A stretch of DNA of 64,000 nucleotides from Streptomyces polyasparticus (GTDB lineage: Bacteria > Actinomycetota > Actinomycetes > Streptomycetales > Streptomycetaceae): NCBI RefSeq assembly GCF_014493765.1, contig NZ_JACTVJ010000013.1, positions 124,001-188,000 of the forward strand, in the 5' to 3' direction. The position numbers and the translations under genes were made by a program. Positions 9,471 through 17,508 of this stretch are shown here, in pieces. Under the pieces are notes generated by a model. It did no database searches. It saw only the letters and a list, made by a program, of their open reading frames with translations, and was not told where the DNA came from. Each line of letters opens with the position of its first letter. The first letter of the stretch is position 1.

Positions 9471-10229
9471 ATGGATCCCGTCATATCCCTGCGCGAGGCA
9501 CACGCCACGCTCGGCTCGCGCCCCGTGCTGCGCGGCATCGACCTCACCGTGCACCGCGGTGAGGTCGTGGCGCTGCTCGGCGCCAACGGCTCGGGCAAGT
9601 CCACCGCCGTACGCTCCGTCATCGGCCAGGTACCGCTGACCAGCGGCTCGGTCGAGCTGTTCGGCAAGCCGCTGAGGAAGTTCAAGGACTGGGGCCGGGT
9701 CGGCTACGTCCCGCAGCGCACCACCGCCGCGTCCGGTGTGCCGGCCACGGTGCGCGAGGTCGTCGCCTCGGGCCGGCTCTCCCGTACGAAGCTGCGGCTG
9801 CCCGCCAAGGCGGACCGTACCGCCGTCGACGAGGCCATCGCCCTGGTCGGGCTCGCCGACCGCGCGAAGGATTCCGTGAACGCGCTCTCCGGCGGCCAGC
9901 ACCAGCGCGTGCTCATCGCCCGTGCGCTCGCGGCCGACCCCGAGCTGCTGATCATGGACGAGCCGATGGCCGGCGTGGACCTCGCCAGCCAGGAGATCCT
10001 CGCGACCACCCTGAGCGCCCAGGTCGAGCGAGGCGCCACGGTCCTGCTCGTCCTCCATGAACTCGGCCCCCTGGAGCCGCTGATCGACCGCGCCGTCGTC
10101 CTGCGCGACGGCTGCTGCGTCCACGACGGGCCGCCGCCGAAGGCCGTCGGCCAGCACGCGCTGCCCGGCCACGACCATGTCCACCCGCATTCGGCCGCCG
10201 AGCCGATCCGCACGGGCCTGCTGACCTGA
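9471..10229 (+). CDS. znuC: zinc ABC transporter ATP-binding protein ZnuC
   Basis: 252 residues, one ABC domain: Walker [12 protein letters not shown] near residue 40, Q-loop YVPQRTT, signature [16 protein letters not shown], Walker [13 protein letters not shown] and H-loop VLLVLHEL. The C-terminus contains a His-rich tail ([15 protein letters not shown]), which is common in ZnuC and may sense or bind zinc. It powers zinc import through ZnuB. It lies 38 bp after znuA with GGAGG-like spacing and 13 bp before znuB. Confidence 0.95.
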   Translation: MDPVISLREAHATLGSRPVLRGIDLTVHRGEVVALLGANGSGKSTAVRSVIGQVPLTSGSVELFGKPLRKFKDWGRVGYVPQRTTAASGVPATVREVVASGRLSRTKLRLPAKADRTAVDEAIALVGLADRAKDSVNALSGGQHQRVLIARALAADPELLIMDEPMAGVDLASQEILATTLSAQVERGATVLLVLHELGPLEPLIDRAVVLRDGCCVHDGPPPKAVGQHALPGHDHVHPHSAAEPIRTGLLT

Positions 10230-10242
10230 GGGATCTGAACCG

Positions 10243-11163
10243 ATGATGGAACTCCTCCAGAACCCCTTCATGCAGCGCGCGCTGATCGCCGCGGTGCTCG
10301 TCGGCATCACCGCGCCCGCGATCGGCATCTACCTGGTGCAGCGCCGCCAGGCGCTGATGGGCGACGGCATCGGCCATGTCGCGATGACCGGTGTCGGCCT
10401 CGGCTTCCTGCTCTCGACCAATCCGATCTGGATGGCAACGCTCGTCTCCATCGTCGGAGCTGTGGTCATGGAGCTGATCCGCTGGTACGGCAAGACGCGC
10501 GGCGACATCGCCCTCGCCATGCTCTTCTACGGCGGCATGGCGGGCGGCGTGATGCTCATCAACCTGTCCGACGCGGGCTCCAACGCGAACCTGACCTCCT
10601 TCCTGTTCGGCTCGCTCTCGTCCGTGTCCGACGCGGACGTGACCGCGATCGCGCTCCTGGCGGCCTTCGTGGTCCTGGTGACGGTCGGTCTGCGGCGGCA
10701 GCTCTTCGCCGTCAGCCAGGACGAGGAGTTCGCCCGGGTCACCGGTCTTCCCGTACGGGTGCTGAATCTGCTGATCGCCGTGACCGCGGCCGTCACCGTC
10801 ACCGTGGCGATGCGCGTGGTGGGTCTGCTCCTGGTCAGCGCCCTGATGGTGGTGCCGGTGGCGGCGGCCCAGCAGATCACCCGCTCGTTCAAGGTGACCT
10901 TCGTGCTCGCGGTGGCGATCGGCACGGCCGTGACGCTGTCCGGCACGGTGACCTCGTACTACCAGGACGTTCCGCCGGGAGCGACGATCGTCCTGATGGC
11001 CATCGGCGTCTTCGTCGTCCTGACGGCGCTCGCCACCCCGCTCGCGCGGCGCCGGGCCCGTGCGCTGCGGGCCGCGGAGGAGGCGGAGGCCTCGTGCACG
11101 CTGCGGGTTCCGGACGTGCGCGTTCCGGACGCCCGCGACGGCCGTGACGAGGTCAAGGTCTGA
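10243..11163 (+). CDS. znuB: zinc ABC transporter permease ZnuB
   Basis: 306 residues, the ABC-3 permease family with about eight hydrophobic helices. Diagnostic stretches are LLQNPFMQRALIAAVLVGI at the N-terminus, VQRRQALMGDGIGHVAMTGVG (the region contacting the ATPase), and LLLVSALMVVPVAAAQ. The cytosolic C-terminal tail is charged. It forms the membrane channel with ZnuC. ATG at 10243 is followed at once by another ATG (10246), so the start is ambiguous by one codon. A perfect 36-bp palindrome begins 12 bp after its stop. Confidence 0.94.
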   Translation: MMELLQNPFMQRALIAAVLVGITAPAIGIYLVQRRQALMGDGIGHVAMTGVGLGFLLSTNPIWMATLVSIVGAVVMELIRWYGKTRGDIALAMLFYGGMAGGVMLINLSDAGSNANLTSFLFGSLSSVSDADVTAIALLAAFVVLVTVGLRRQLFAVSQDEEFARVTGLPVRVLNLLIAVTAAVTVTVAMRVVGLLLVSALMVVPVAAAQQITRSFKVTFVLAVAIGTAVTLSGTVTSYYQDVPPGATIVLMAIGVFVVLTALATPLARRRARALRAAEEAEASCTLRVPDVRVPDARDGRDEVKV

Positions 11164-11174
11164 GCCGGTTCGGG

Positions 11175-11210
11175 GCCCCGTCATCTAAGGCATGCCTTAG
11201 ATGACGGGGC
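11175..11210. promoter_or_regulatory. perfect 36-bp palindrome between znuB and zur
   Basis: The 18-base arms 11175–11192 and 11193–11210 are exact reverse complements with no spacer (centre TAAGGCATGCCTTA). In RNA it would fold as a 16-bp stem with a 4-nt loop and could end or attenuate the znuACB message. As DNA its AT-rich symmetric core also looks like a dimer operator in front of zur. Both readings are inference. Confidence 0.6.
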
Positions 11211-11251
11211 AACCTGGCACAATGGCCCGGAGCATTCGTGAGGAGGCCCCT

Positions 11252-11662
11252 GTGACAGCGCCCGTACGCGGCCGGTCGACCCGGCAGCGCGCCGCCGTGG
11301 CGGCGGCTCTCGACGAGGTGGACGAGTTCCGCAGCGCGCAGGACCTGCACGACATGCTGAAGCATCGTGGCGAGTCCGTGGGTCTGACCACCGTCTACCG
11401 CACGCTGCAGTCCCTCGCGGACGCCGGCGAGGTGGACGTCCTGCGCACCGGCGACGGCGAGTCCGTCTACCGCCGCTGCTCCACCGGCGAGCACCACCAC
11501 CATCTGGTCTGCCGCGTCTGCGGCAAGGCGGTCGAGGTGGAGGGTCCTGCGGTGGAGAAGTGGGCCGAGGCGATCGCGTCGGAACACGGCTTCGTGAACG
11601 TGGCGCACACGGTGGAGATCTTCGGCACGTGCGCGGACTGCGCGGGCAAGGACGGGGCCTAG
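11252..11662 (+). CDS. zur: zinc uptake regulator Zur (Fur family)
   Basis: 136 residues from the GTG at 11252, chosen because GAGGAGG lies 4–8 bp upstream and the length then fits Streptomyces Zur; an ATG at 11222 would add ten residues. The winged helix shows RQRAAVAAALDE, RSAQDLHDMLKHRG and VGLTTVYRTLQSLADAG; the dimerisation half has GEHHHHLVCRVCG, HTVEIFGTCADC, so both Cys pairs of the structural zinc are present. With bound zinc it represses znuACB via the boxes at 8386–8422. It lies directly downstream of znuB but is separated from it by the 36-bp palindrome. Confidence 0.95.
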   Translation: MTAPVRGRSTRQRAAVAAALDEVDEFRSAQDLHDMLKHRGESVGLTTVYRTLQSLADAGEVDVLRTGDGESVYRRCSTGEHHHHLVCRVCGKAVEVEGPAVEKWAEAIASEHGFVNVAHTVEIFGTCADCAGKDGA

Positions 11663-11690
11663 GCCTCGGAGTCCGCGTGCGGTACGCCGG

Positions 11691-12245
11691 TTAGAGTCCG
11701 CGTGCGGTACGCCAGTTGACGAAGTCCACGGGCTCCTGGATGACGACGCTGAGCGTCTCCTCGCGGAACTCGGCGTCCCCGAAGAGCCTGCGCAGGAACT
11801 CCCCCATCCCGTACGGATGCAGTTGGAAAACCGGGGTGGTGTGCCGTCCGCAGACCAGCACCGGCCAGCGGTCCGGGTTCTCGTCCGTGGTCAGCCAGCA
11901 GTAGATGTCGGCGCCCGCGGTCACGCCCCAGGCGACGATGTCCTTCGGGTCGAGGGCGAAGCCGGCGTCCTCGCCCTCCGTCTCCCACGTGTAGCGGGCG
12001 TTCTCGGTCTCGTCGTCGAGACCGGAACCGTCCGCGTAGTAGCCGTCGACGTCCGGCTCGGGGTGCTGGATGCTGACGGTCCCCGCGAAGCTCCCCGCCC
12101 CGTAGACCTCCATGAACCGCACGTAGTCCGAGGGGAAGCGGGTCCCCCACACCGCCTCGACCGCACTCCAGTCGATCCGCTCGTCGCGCCCGCCCGCCGT
12201 CGGCACGACCCGGCTCAGTGCGTCCACCGCCTCGGGCCCGGTCAT
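11691..12245 (-). CDS. SMI1/KNR4 (SUKH) family protein
   Basis: 184 residues. The SUKH fold is recognisable from IDWSAVEAVWGTRFPSDYVRFMEVYGAG at the N-terminus, followed by alternating strands and the WPVLVCGRH and FQLHPYGMGEFLRRLF segments. SUKH proteins are often immunity proteins of contact-dependent or polymorphic toxins, but many Streptomyces copies are orphans, and no toxin gene is adjacent here. Its ATG overlaps the TGA of the upstream YcxB-like gene (12242–12245), so the two are translationally coupled. Confidence 0.85.
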   Translation of the reverse strand: MTGPEAVDALSRVVPTAGGRDERIDWSAVEAVWGTRFPSDYVRFMEVYGAGSFAGTVSIQHPEPDVDGYYADGSGLDDETENARYTWETEGEDAGFALDPKDIVAWGVTAGADIYCWLTTDENPDRWPVLVCGRHTTPVFQLHPYGMGEFLRRLFGDAEFREETLSVVIQEPVDFVNWRTARGL

Positions 12246-12769
12246 CGGGTACCGGCCGAGGCGGTGTGCCGGTCGAGCAGGGCGCGGAGGCGGTCGGCGT
12301 CCTGAGGCGCGGACAGGGACCGCTTGGGCAGGACCTCCACGCACAGGATGTTGCGGTCGCGGCTGAGCAGGACGAAGTGGTCGCGGGTCTCGCGGTAGCC
12401 GCGGAACATCGTCCAGTACTGGGTCAGCACGCAGTGGTCGGTGGCCGTCGAGATCCCCGCGGCCGAGACCGCCGTACGGTAGTCGCCCTGCCACTCCACG
12501 GTGCGGATCACGTGGTGGGCCTGCAGATGCGGCATCGACCAGATCAGGGCCGCACAGAAGAACGCGACACCGGCGGAGAGGACCGAGGACTCGTACACGA
12601 CGAGCGTCCGCACCCCCAGGGCCGCGAACAGCAGCGTGAAGGCCCACCGTACGAAGACGAGTCCGCGTTTGCGGTCCCGCACCGCGATGCCCGCCACTAT
12701 GTCCCCGTGCCGTGGCCGGTACGTCAACTCCACGGCGCCGATTGTCATGTCCCGCCCCTGATCGCTCAT
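12242..12769 (-). CDS. YcxB-like membrane protein
   Basis: 175 residues. After a short N-terminal segment (VELTYRPRHGDIVAGI) come two hydrophobic helices at about residues 36–75 separated by a short turn, then a soluble C-terminal domain with VIRTVEWQGDYRTAV and FVLLSRDRNILCVEVLPKRSL. This layout, with the helices preceding a small beta domain, matches the YcxB-like family of unknown function. It is translationally coupled to the SUKH gene by a 4-bp overlap. Confidence 0.72.
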   Translation of the reverse strand: MSDQGRDMTIGAVELTYRPRHGDIVAGIAVRDRKRGLVFVRWAFTLLFAALGVRTLVVYESSVLSAGVAFFCAALIWSMPHLQAHHVIRTVEWQGDYRTAVSAAGISTATDHCVLTQYWTMFRGYRETRDHFVLLSRDRNILCVEVLPKRSLSAPQDADRLRALLDRHTASAGTR

Positions 12770-12792
12770 GGAGCGGGACCCTAGCGTGCGGG

Positions 12793-13632
12793 TCAGCCGA
12801 GGGACTTGCCGCCCTCCAGGGACAGCAGGACCTCGTTCGGGGTCGCGCCGCCGAAGCGGCGGTCCCGGGAGGCGTATTCGACACAGGCGCGCCACAGGTC
12901 GCGGCGGTCGAAGTCCGGCCACAGGACGTCCTGGAAGACCATCTCGGCGTAAGCGGACTGCCAGAGCAGGTAGTTGGACGTGCGCTGCTCGCCGCTCGGG
13001 CGCAGGAACAGGTCCACGTCCGGCATGTCCGGGTAGTACAGGTACTTCGCGAAGGTCTTCTCGTTGACCTTGGACGGGTCGAGGCGGCCCGAGCGGATGT
13101 CCTCGGCGAGGGCCTGCGCCGCGTCGGCGATCTCCGCGCGGCCGCCGTAGTTCATGCAGAAGTAGAGCGTGAGCTTGTCGTTGTCGACCGTCTGCTCCTG
13201 GGAGATCTCCAGCTCCTTGGCGACCGACTTCCACAGCTTCGGCATCCGCCCCACCCAGCGCACCCGTACGCCCAACTCGTCCAGCTGGTCACGGGTCTTG
13301 CGGATGAAGTCGCGGTTGAAGTTCATCAGGAAGCGGACCTCGTCGGGCGAGCGCTTCCAGTTCTCGGTGGAGAAGGCGTAGAGGGAGATGTTGCCGACGC
13401 CCATCTCGATCGCGCCCTGGAGGACGTCGAGGACACGCTCGGCGCCGACCTTGTGGCCCTCGGTGCGCGGCAGGCTGCGCTCCTTGGCCCAGCGGCCGTT
13501 GCCGTCCATGACGATCGCCACATGGTTCGGGACCAGCTCACCGGGGAGCTTCGGCGGCCGCGCGCCCGAGGGGTGCGGTTCGGGCGTGACGTATTCGCGG
13601 CGGTTACGGCCCAGGATCCCGCGTCGTGCCAT
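12793..13632 (-). CDS. uppS: isoprenyl transferase / undecaprenyl diphosphate synthase
   Basis: 279 residues. It belongs to the cis-prenyltransferase family: [19 protein letters not shown] with the catalytic Asp near residue 43, [24 protein letters not shown], and [23 protein letters not shown] for the pyrophosphate pocket. It condenses isopentenyl diphosphate onto a short allylic primer to make the lipid carrier for peptidoglycan and other wall polymers. A ~30-residue N-terminal extension (Arg/Pro-rich) is normal for actinobacteria. It follows recO by 16 bp, likely one operon. Confidence 0.95.
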   Translation of the reverse strand: MARRGILGRNRREYVTPEPHPSGARPPKLPGELVPNHVAIVMDGNGRWAKERSLPRTEGHKVGAERVLDVLQGAIEMGVGNISLYAFSTENWKRSPDEVRFLMNFNRDFIRKTRDQLDELGVRVRWVGRMPKLWKSVAKELEISQEQTVDNDKLTLYFCMNYGGRAEIADAAQALAEDIRSGRLDPSKVNEKTFAKYLYYPDMPDVDLFLRPSGEQRTSNYLLWQSAYAEMVFQDVLWPDFDRRDLWRACVEYASRDRRFGGATPNEVLLSLEGGKSLG

Positions 13633-13648
13633 GTGCTTACTCGCTCCC

Positions 13649-14398
13649 CTAGCTCTTCTCTACGTAACGCAACGAGCGCAGTCCGCGCTCCAGGTGCCAG
13701 TGCAGATAGGCCGATACGAGGCCACTGCCCTCCCTGACGTGCCGTGCCTCGCTCGCGTCCGCCGTCTTCCAGTCTCCTGTGAGCAGCGCGCCGAGCAGGG
13801 CGATGGCCTCCGCAGACGGTACGACACTTCCCGGTACGCGGCACTCCGCGCAGACGACGCCGCCGGCGCCGATGGAGAAGAAGCGGTTGGGGCCGGGCAT
13901 GCCGCACTTCGCGCAGTTGTCGAAGCTGGGGGCGTAGCCGTTCACGGCGAGGGATCTGAGGAGGAAGGCGTCGAGGATCAGGTTGGGGGCGTGCTCGCCC
14001 GCGGCGAGGGTGCGCAGGCCGCCGACGAGGAGCAGGTACTGCTGTACGGCCGGTTCGCCCTCGTGGTCCGTGAACCGTTCCGCCGTCTCCAGCATCGCGG
14101 TGCCCGCGGTGTAGCGGGCGTAGTCGGTGACGATGCCGCCACCGTACGGAGCGATGGTCTCACTCTGCGTGCACAACGGCAGGCCGCGGCCGATCAGTTC
14201 GCTGCCGCGGGCGAAGAACTGCACGTCGACGTGCGAGAAGGGTTCGAGCCGCGCGCCGAACTTGGACTTGGTGCGCCTGACGCCGCGGGCCACCGCCCGT
14301 ACGCGTCCGTGGCCGCGGGTGAGCAGCGTGATGATGCGGTCGGCCTCGCCCAGCTTCTGGGTACGCAGGACGACACCGTCATCACGGAACAGGCTCAT
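13649..14398 (-). CDS. recO: DNA repair protein RecO
   Basis: 249 residues from [10 protein letters not shown] at 14398 (an upstream in-frame ATG at 14407 adds three). The N-terminal OB fold carries [26 protein letters not shown]; the C-terminal half has the Cys4 zinc site [11 protein letters not shown] and VVCAECR. RecO works with RecR (and RecF) to load RecA on SSB-coated single-stranded DNA. It is co-oriented with uppS, an arrangement common in actinobacteria. Confidence 0.95.
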   Translation of the reverse strand: MSLFRDDGVVLRTQKLGEADRIITLLTRGHGRVRAVARGVRRTKSKFGARLEPFSHVDVQFFARGSELIGRGLPLCTQSETIAPYGGGIVTDYARYTAGTAMLETAERFTDHEGEPAVQQYLLLVGGLRTLAAGEHAPNLILDAFLLRSLAVNGYAPSFDNCAKCGMPGPNRFFSIGAGGVVCAECRVPGSVVPSAEAIALLGALLTGDWKTADASEARHVREGSGLVSAYLHWHLERGLRSLRYVEKS

Positions 14399-14523
14399 GG
14401 AGTCCATTGTCGCCTACGGTCGTGTCTTCCTGGGGCGGGCCTGGCATCCCGTCCGGGTCGGCCTGCTTCGCCGCTCCGCGGCGGGTGGGCTGGACGGGGC
14501 TGACGCCCCCTCGCCCGAGCCGC

Positions 14524-14538
14524 GGGGGCTCCGCCCCC
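14524..14538. terminator. short GC hairpin terminator
   Basis: GGGGGC (14524–14529) pairs with GCCCCC (14533–14538) around TCC. This GGGGGCTCCGCCCCC element is frequent between Streptomyces genes. It sits about 10 bp past the stop of the beta-galactosidase gene. Confidence 0.55.
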
Positions 14539-14548
14539 TGCACCCCCG

Positions 14549-16465
14549 TCAGTCCTGCCGGACCTCAGCAGTCCCCGTTTCGTAGTCGTACACCACGTGG
14601 AGGCGGGCGCCATCGGTCGTCACACGGGTGCGGGCCTGTTGGCCCGGAGGCAGGCCGGGGAGCACTGGGTGAACTTCCGTCTCCGTGCGGATGCGGTCCA
14701 GCAAGGTTCGGAGTGTCGGGGCATCCGGGGTGGTCGCCAGGTACCAGGCCGTGCCCCGGCCGTATGTGTGGCGGGTGATTGCCGGGCGGCCGTCCGAGAA
14801 GGTGGTGACGGCTGCGGCGCCTTCGAGGATGACGTCCTCCGACCACAACGAGCCCTGGCAGTCGGAGAGTTGGATGTGCTCGCCCTCCCGCAGCGGGTCG
14901 AACTCGTCCACGCGCAGACCGAGGAGGTCGCGGAGTGGGGCCGGGTAGCCGCCGAGCCATACGCGGTCGTGTTCGTCCGTGATGCCCGAGAAGTACGTCA
15001 CCACCGCCGTGCCGCCCGACGCCACGTACTCCGTGATCCTGCGCGCCGTCTCCGCCGTCAGCGCGTACAGGTGCGGCACGAGCAGCAGCTTGTACGGGGA
15101 GAAGTCCGCGTCCACCGGGACCACGTCGCAGGCCACCGACGCGTCGTACAGGGGCTTGTGCAGCGCGCGGGCGCCGTCGAGGAGGCGGACGTCGGCGCTG
15201 GGATGGGCCTCCTGCTCCAGGGCCCACCAGTTGGGCCAGTCCCACACCAGGGCCGCCGAGGCACGCTCGGGCCGTGCGCCCAACAGGCCCGGATACGCGG
15301 CCAGTTCCGCGCCCAGCTCGCACACCTCCCCGAAGATCCGCGTCGCACGGCCCCCGTGCGGCACCATCGCCGAGTGGAACTTCTCCGCGCCCCCGCGGGA
15401 GGCCCGCCACTGGAAGAACAGCACCGAGTCCGCGCCGTGCGCCACGGCCTGCCAGCTGTCCAGACGCATCCGGCCGACGGGCTTGCGGCCGTTGCGGCGG
15501 CGCCAGTTGACCGCTGACGGGGCCTGCTCCATGAGCAGCCACGGGTCGCCGTCCTTCAGGCCGCGCATCACGTCGTAGTGGAAGGCCGTCTCGTGGACCG
15601 CGTCGGCGGAGTGCGGATCGGGATACGAGTCGTAGGAGACCACGTCCATCTCGCGGGCCCAGCGGAAGAGGTCGAGGGTCGGGGCGAGCGGCACGAAGTT
15701 GGTCGTGACGGGAACATCGGGGGTCAGGCGGTCCAGGACCTCCTTCTCGGCGAGATAGCAGGCGAGGAGCTCGTCGCTGGAGAAGCGGCGGTAGTCGAGC
15801 TGCTGGGCCGGGTTGCGGAAGGAGGGCGCGGTGCGGGGCGTGTGGATCTCGTCGAAGTCCGCGTACTGCTGGGACCAGAAGGTGGTGGACCAGGCCTCGT
15901 TGAGCGCCTCGACCGTCCCGTACCGCCCGCGCAGCCACGTACGGAAGGCATCCGTGGAGACCTCGCAGTGGCAGTGGCGGGAGATGTGGCAGCCGTATTC
16001 GTTGCCGATGTGCCAGAGCGCGAGGGCCGGGTGGTGCGCGTACCGCTTCGCGAGCTGTTCGACGAGGCGGACCGCGTACGTGCGGAAGACCGGGCTCGAC
16101 GGGCACCAGTGCTGGCGGGAGCCGGGGTAGAGACGGGTGCCGTCCTCCAGGACGGGCAGGGTCTCGGGGTGCAGCCGGGCCAGCCACGGGGGCGGGGACG
16201 CGGTCATCGTCGCAAGGCAGACCGCCACCCCGTCGCGGGCGAGACGGTCGAGATGGCCGTCGAGCCACTCGAAGTGGAACTCCCCCGGCACCGGCTCCAC
16301 GCGCGCCCACGAGAAGATCCCGACCGTCGCGAGGTTCACCCCCGCCTCGCGCATCAACTCACTGTCCTCGGCGTGCACTTCGGGGCCCCACTGCTCGGGG
16401 TTGTAGTCCCCGCCGTACGCGAGCGAGCTCAGCTTGCCGTGGAAGCGGGGTATGCGGTCGGTCAC
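14549..16465 (-). CDS. beta-galactosidase, glycoside hydrolase family 42
   Basis: 638 residues from the GTG at 16465, which has GGAG 6 bp upstream. The N-terminus AYGGDYNPEQW is diagnostic of GH42. The acid/base is E156 in HIGNEYGCH; the nucleophile is E313 in LMEQAP. Cysteines around residue 158–167 (GCHISRHCHCE) form the structural zinc site of this family. The TIM barrel is followed by a trimerisation domain and a small beta domain. No signal peptide is present, so it acts in the cytoplasm on imported short beta-galactosides. It lies downstream of the GntR gene (29 bp), probably the same operon, in a locus with a transporter, aldolase and sialidase. Confidence 0.94.
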   Translation of the reverse strand: MTDRIPRFHGKLSSLAYGGDYNPEQWGPEVHAEDSELMREAGVNLATVGIFSWARVEPVPGEFHFEWLDGHLDRLARDGVAVCLATMTASPPPWLARLHPETLPVLEDGTRLYPGSRQHWCPSSPVFRTYAVRLVEQLAKRYAHHPALALWHIGNEYGCHISRHCHCEVSTDAFRTWLRGRYGTVEALNEAWSTTFWSQQYADFDEIHTPRTAPSFRNPAQQLDYRRFSSDELLACYLAEKEVLDRLTPDVPVTTNFVPLAPTLDLFRWAREMDVVSYDSYPDPHSADAVHETAFHYDVMRGLKDGDPWLLMEQAPSAVNWRRRNGRKPVGRMRLDSWQAVAHGADSVLFFQWRASRGGAEKFHSAMVPHGGRATRIFGEVCELGAELAAYPGLLGARPERASAALVWDWPNWWALEQEAHPSADVRLLDGARALHKPLYDASVACDVVPVDADFSPYKLLLVPHLYALTAETARRITEYVASGGTAVVTYFSGITDEHDRVWLGGYPAPLRDLLGLRVDEFDPLREGEHIQLSDCQGSLWSEDVILEGAAAVTTFSDGRPAITRHTYGRGTAWYLATTPDAPTLRTLLDRIRTETEVHPVLPGLPPGQQARTRVTTDGARLHVVYDYETGTAEVRQD

Positions 16466-16494
16466 CAGGACTCCAGTACGTAGGGGGGCGGCGC

Positions 16495-17241
16495 CTACTT
16501 GACGCCGAGCGTGCCCTGCCAGGCGCGGGCCTCGATGCCGCGGAAGTGGTCGGCCATCGCGCGCTGGGCCAGCTCCGTGTCCCGCAGGCGCAGCGCCGTG
16601 AGGATGTCGCGGTGGCGGCGGGCCGTGACGGCGGGGTCCGGGTCGCGGGCCCAGCCGCGGACGCCGGCGACGCGGTGGAAGACGTTCCAGAACGCGGCGA
16701 GGAGCTGGGGCACCAGCTCGTTGCCGAGCGAGACGTAGAGCGCCTCGTGGAATTCGCGGTCGATCCCGGGGAAGGGCTCGCCCGCCGCGCCCTTGCGTTC
16801 CATCCGCACGATGATCGCTTCGAGGCTGTCGAGCTCGGCGTCGCCGAGGGTCCCCGTCACGCGGCGGATCAGTCCCTCTTCGAGGACCTCTCTGACCTGG
16901 AGGATCTCGCCCAACGCATGTGTGTCGTCGTCGACTTGGGCGAGCGTGCGGAAAGTGAGCCCGTCGACGAGCGGAGTCAGCGAGGCCTGGCCGACATAGG
17001 TGCCGTAGCCGTGTCTGATCTCCACGATGTCCAGGGCCTGGAGTGCCTTGAGCGCCTCGCGTACGGAGTTGCGGCTGACGCCGAGCGAGTCCATCAGCTC
17101 GGACTCGGTCGGCAGCGGTGTTCCCGGGCGCAGCCGGCGATCGAGTATCAGCTGCATGATCTCGCGCCGGATCCGGCCCCCGATGAGACGGCGGCCCACA
17201 AGGTCCTCGAACATGGCGCACAGGCTAGACCCGGTGGACAT
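16495..17241 (-). CDS. GntR family regulator, FadR subfamily (NanR-like candidate)
   Basis: 248 residues from the ATG at 17241, which has GAGGTGGG upstream; the in-frame ATG at 17214 (MFEDLVG) has none. The HTH is IMQLILDRRLRPGTPLPTESELMDSLGVSRNSVREALKAL in the N-terminal third (described here in two overlapping parts: PTESELMDSLGVSRNSVREA and the preceding wing). The C-terminal all-helical FCD domain has the Asp/His metal-ligand pattern (GIDREFHEAL, TARRHRDILTAL). FadR-type proteins bind GTnnnAC cores; ACGTAGGACGT occurs between this gene and the divergent transporter operon and again upstream of the sialidase. I infer that it controls both. Confidence 0.9.
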   Translation of the reverse strand: MSTGSSLCAMFEDLVGRRLIGGRIRREIMQLILDRRLRPGTPLPTESELMDSLGVSRNSVREALKALQALDIVEIRHGYGTYVGQASLTPLVDGLTFRTLAQVDDDTHALGEILQVREVLEEGLIRRVTGTLGDAELDSLEAIIVRMERKGAAGEPFPGIDREFHEALYVSLGNELVPQLLAAFWNVFHRVAGVRGWARDPDPAVTARRHRDILTALRLRDTELAQRAMADHFRGIEARAWQGTLGVK

Positions 17242-17317
17242 CCCACGTCCCACCTCATGCGCCAACTTTCTTGATGGAGAAGGGTGTTGCAGGTCAGCGT
17301 CACATTGCCGCCGCGTC

Positions 17318-17333
17318 AGCTGTCTAGACCTCT
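17318..17333. promoter_or_regulatory. weak DasR-like site
   Basis: AGCTGTCTAGACCTCT matches 12 of 16 positions of the DasR consensus ACTGGTCTAGACCACT, including the central TCTAGA. It lies in the GntR–transporter intergenic region. DasR control of amino-sugar use would fit the locus, but the match is imperfect and the site lies upstream of the -35. Confidence 0.35.
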
Positions 17334-17383
17334 GCACAATGCCGGAATCATCCCGGCGATCCGGCAGATCTGTGCGCGAGCCC

Positions 17384-17412
17384 TTGACCGCCCCGTACGG
17401 CACTCCTATGGT
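17384..17412 (+). promoter_or_regulatory. probable promoter of the ABC transporter operon
   Basis: TTGACC (17384–17389), a 17-bp spacer and TATGGT (17407–17412) form a good housekeeping-type promoter. Transcription would start near 17419 and leave a 90-nt leader before the GTG at 17509. The FadR-type operator core sits just downstream of the start site. Confidence 0.65.
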
Positions 17413-17427
17413 CACGCCAGTCCGATG

Positions 17428-17438
17428 ACGTAGGACGT
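17428..17438. promoter_or_regulatory. FadR-type operator core ACGTAGGACGT
   Basis: ACGT-AGG-ACGT fits the GTnnnAC core of FadR-subfamily operators and lies about 9 bp after the predicted transcription start of the transporter operon. Seventeen bases here (17427–17443) match 16/17 the sequence upstream of the sialidase at 26343–26359. Confidence 0.7.
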
Positions 17439-17458
17439 CCGATCTCCTTCCCCAGTAC

Positions 17459-17497
17459 GTGAGTTCGCAGACCCGTTTCCGTGAGTTCGAAGACCCG
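17459..17497 (+). repeat. two 17-bp near-identical direct repeats in the 5' leader
   Basis: GTGAGTTCGCAGACCCG (17459–17475) and GTGAGTTCGAAGACCCG (17481–17497), 22 bp apart and differing at one base, sit just before the ribosome-binding site of the substrate-binding protein gene. They may be a second regulatory element. Confidence 0.6.
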
Positions 17498-17508
17498 CCG
17501 GAGGAACC

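Noticed and set aside
11182-11204. DmdR/IdeR iron box in the znuB–zur palindrome
   Set aside because: The even-centred TAAGGCATGCCTTA does not fit the 19-bp odd-centred iron box; left as an unassigned palindrome.
11690-12245. SUKH protein as the immunity half of a toxin pair
   Set aside because: No toxin-like gene adjoins it; the coupled upstream gene is a YcxB-like membrane protein.
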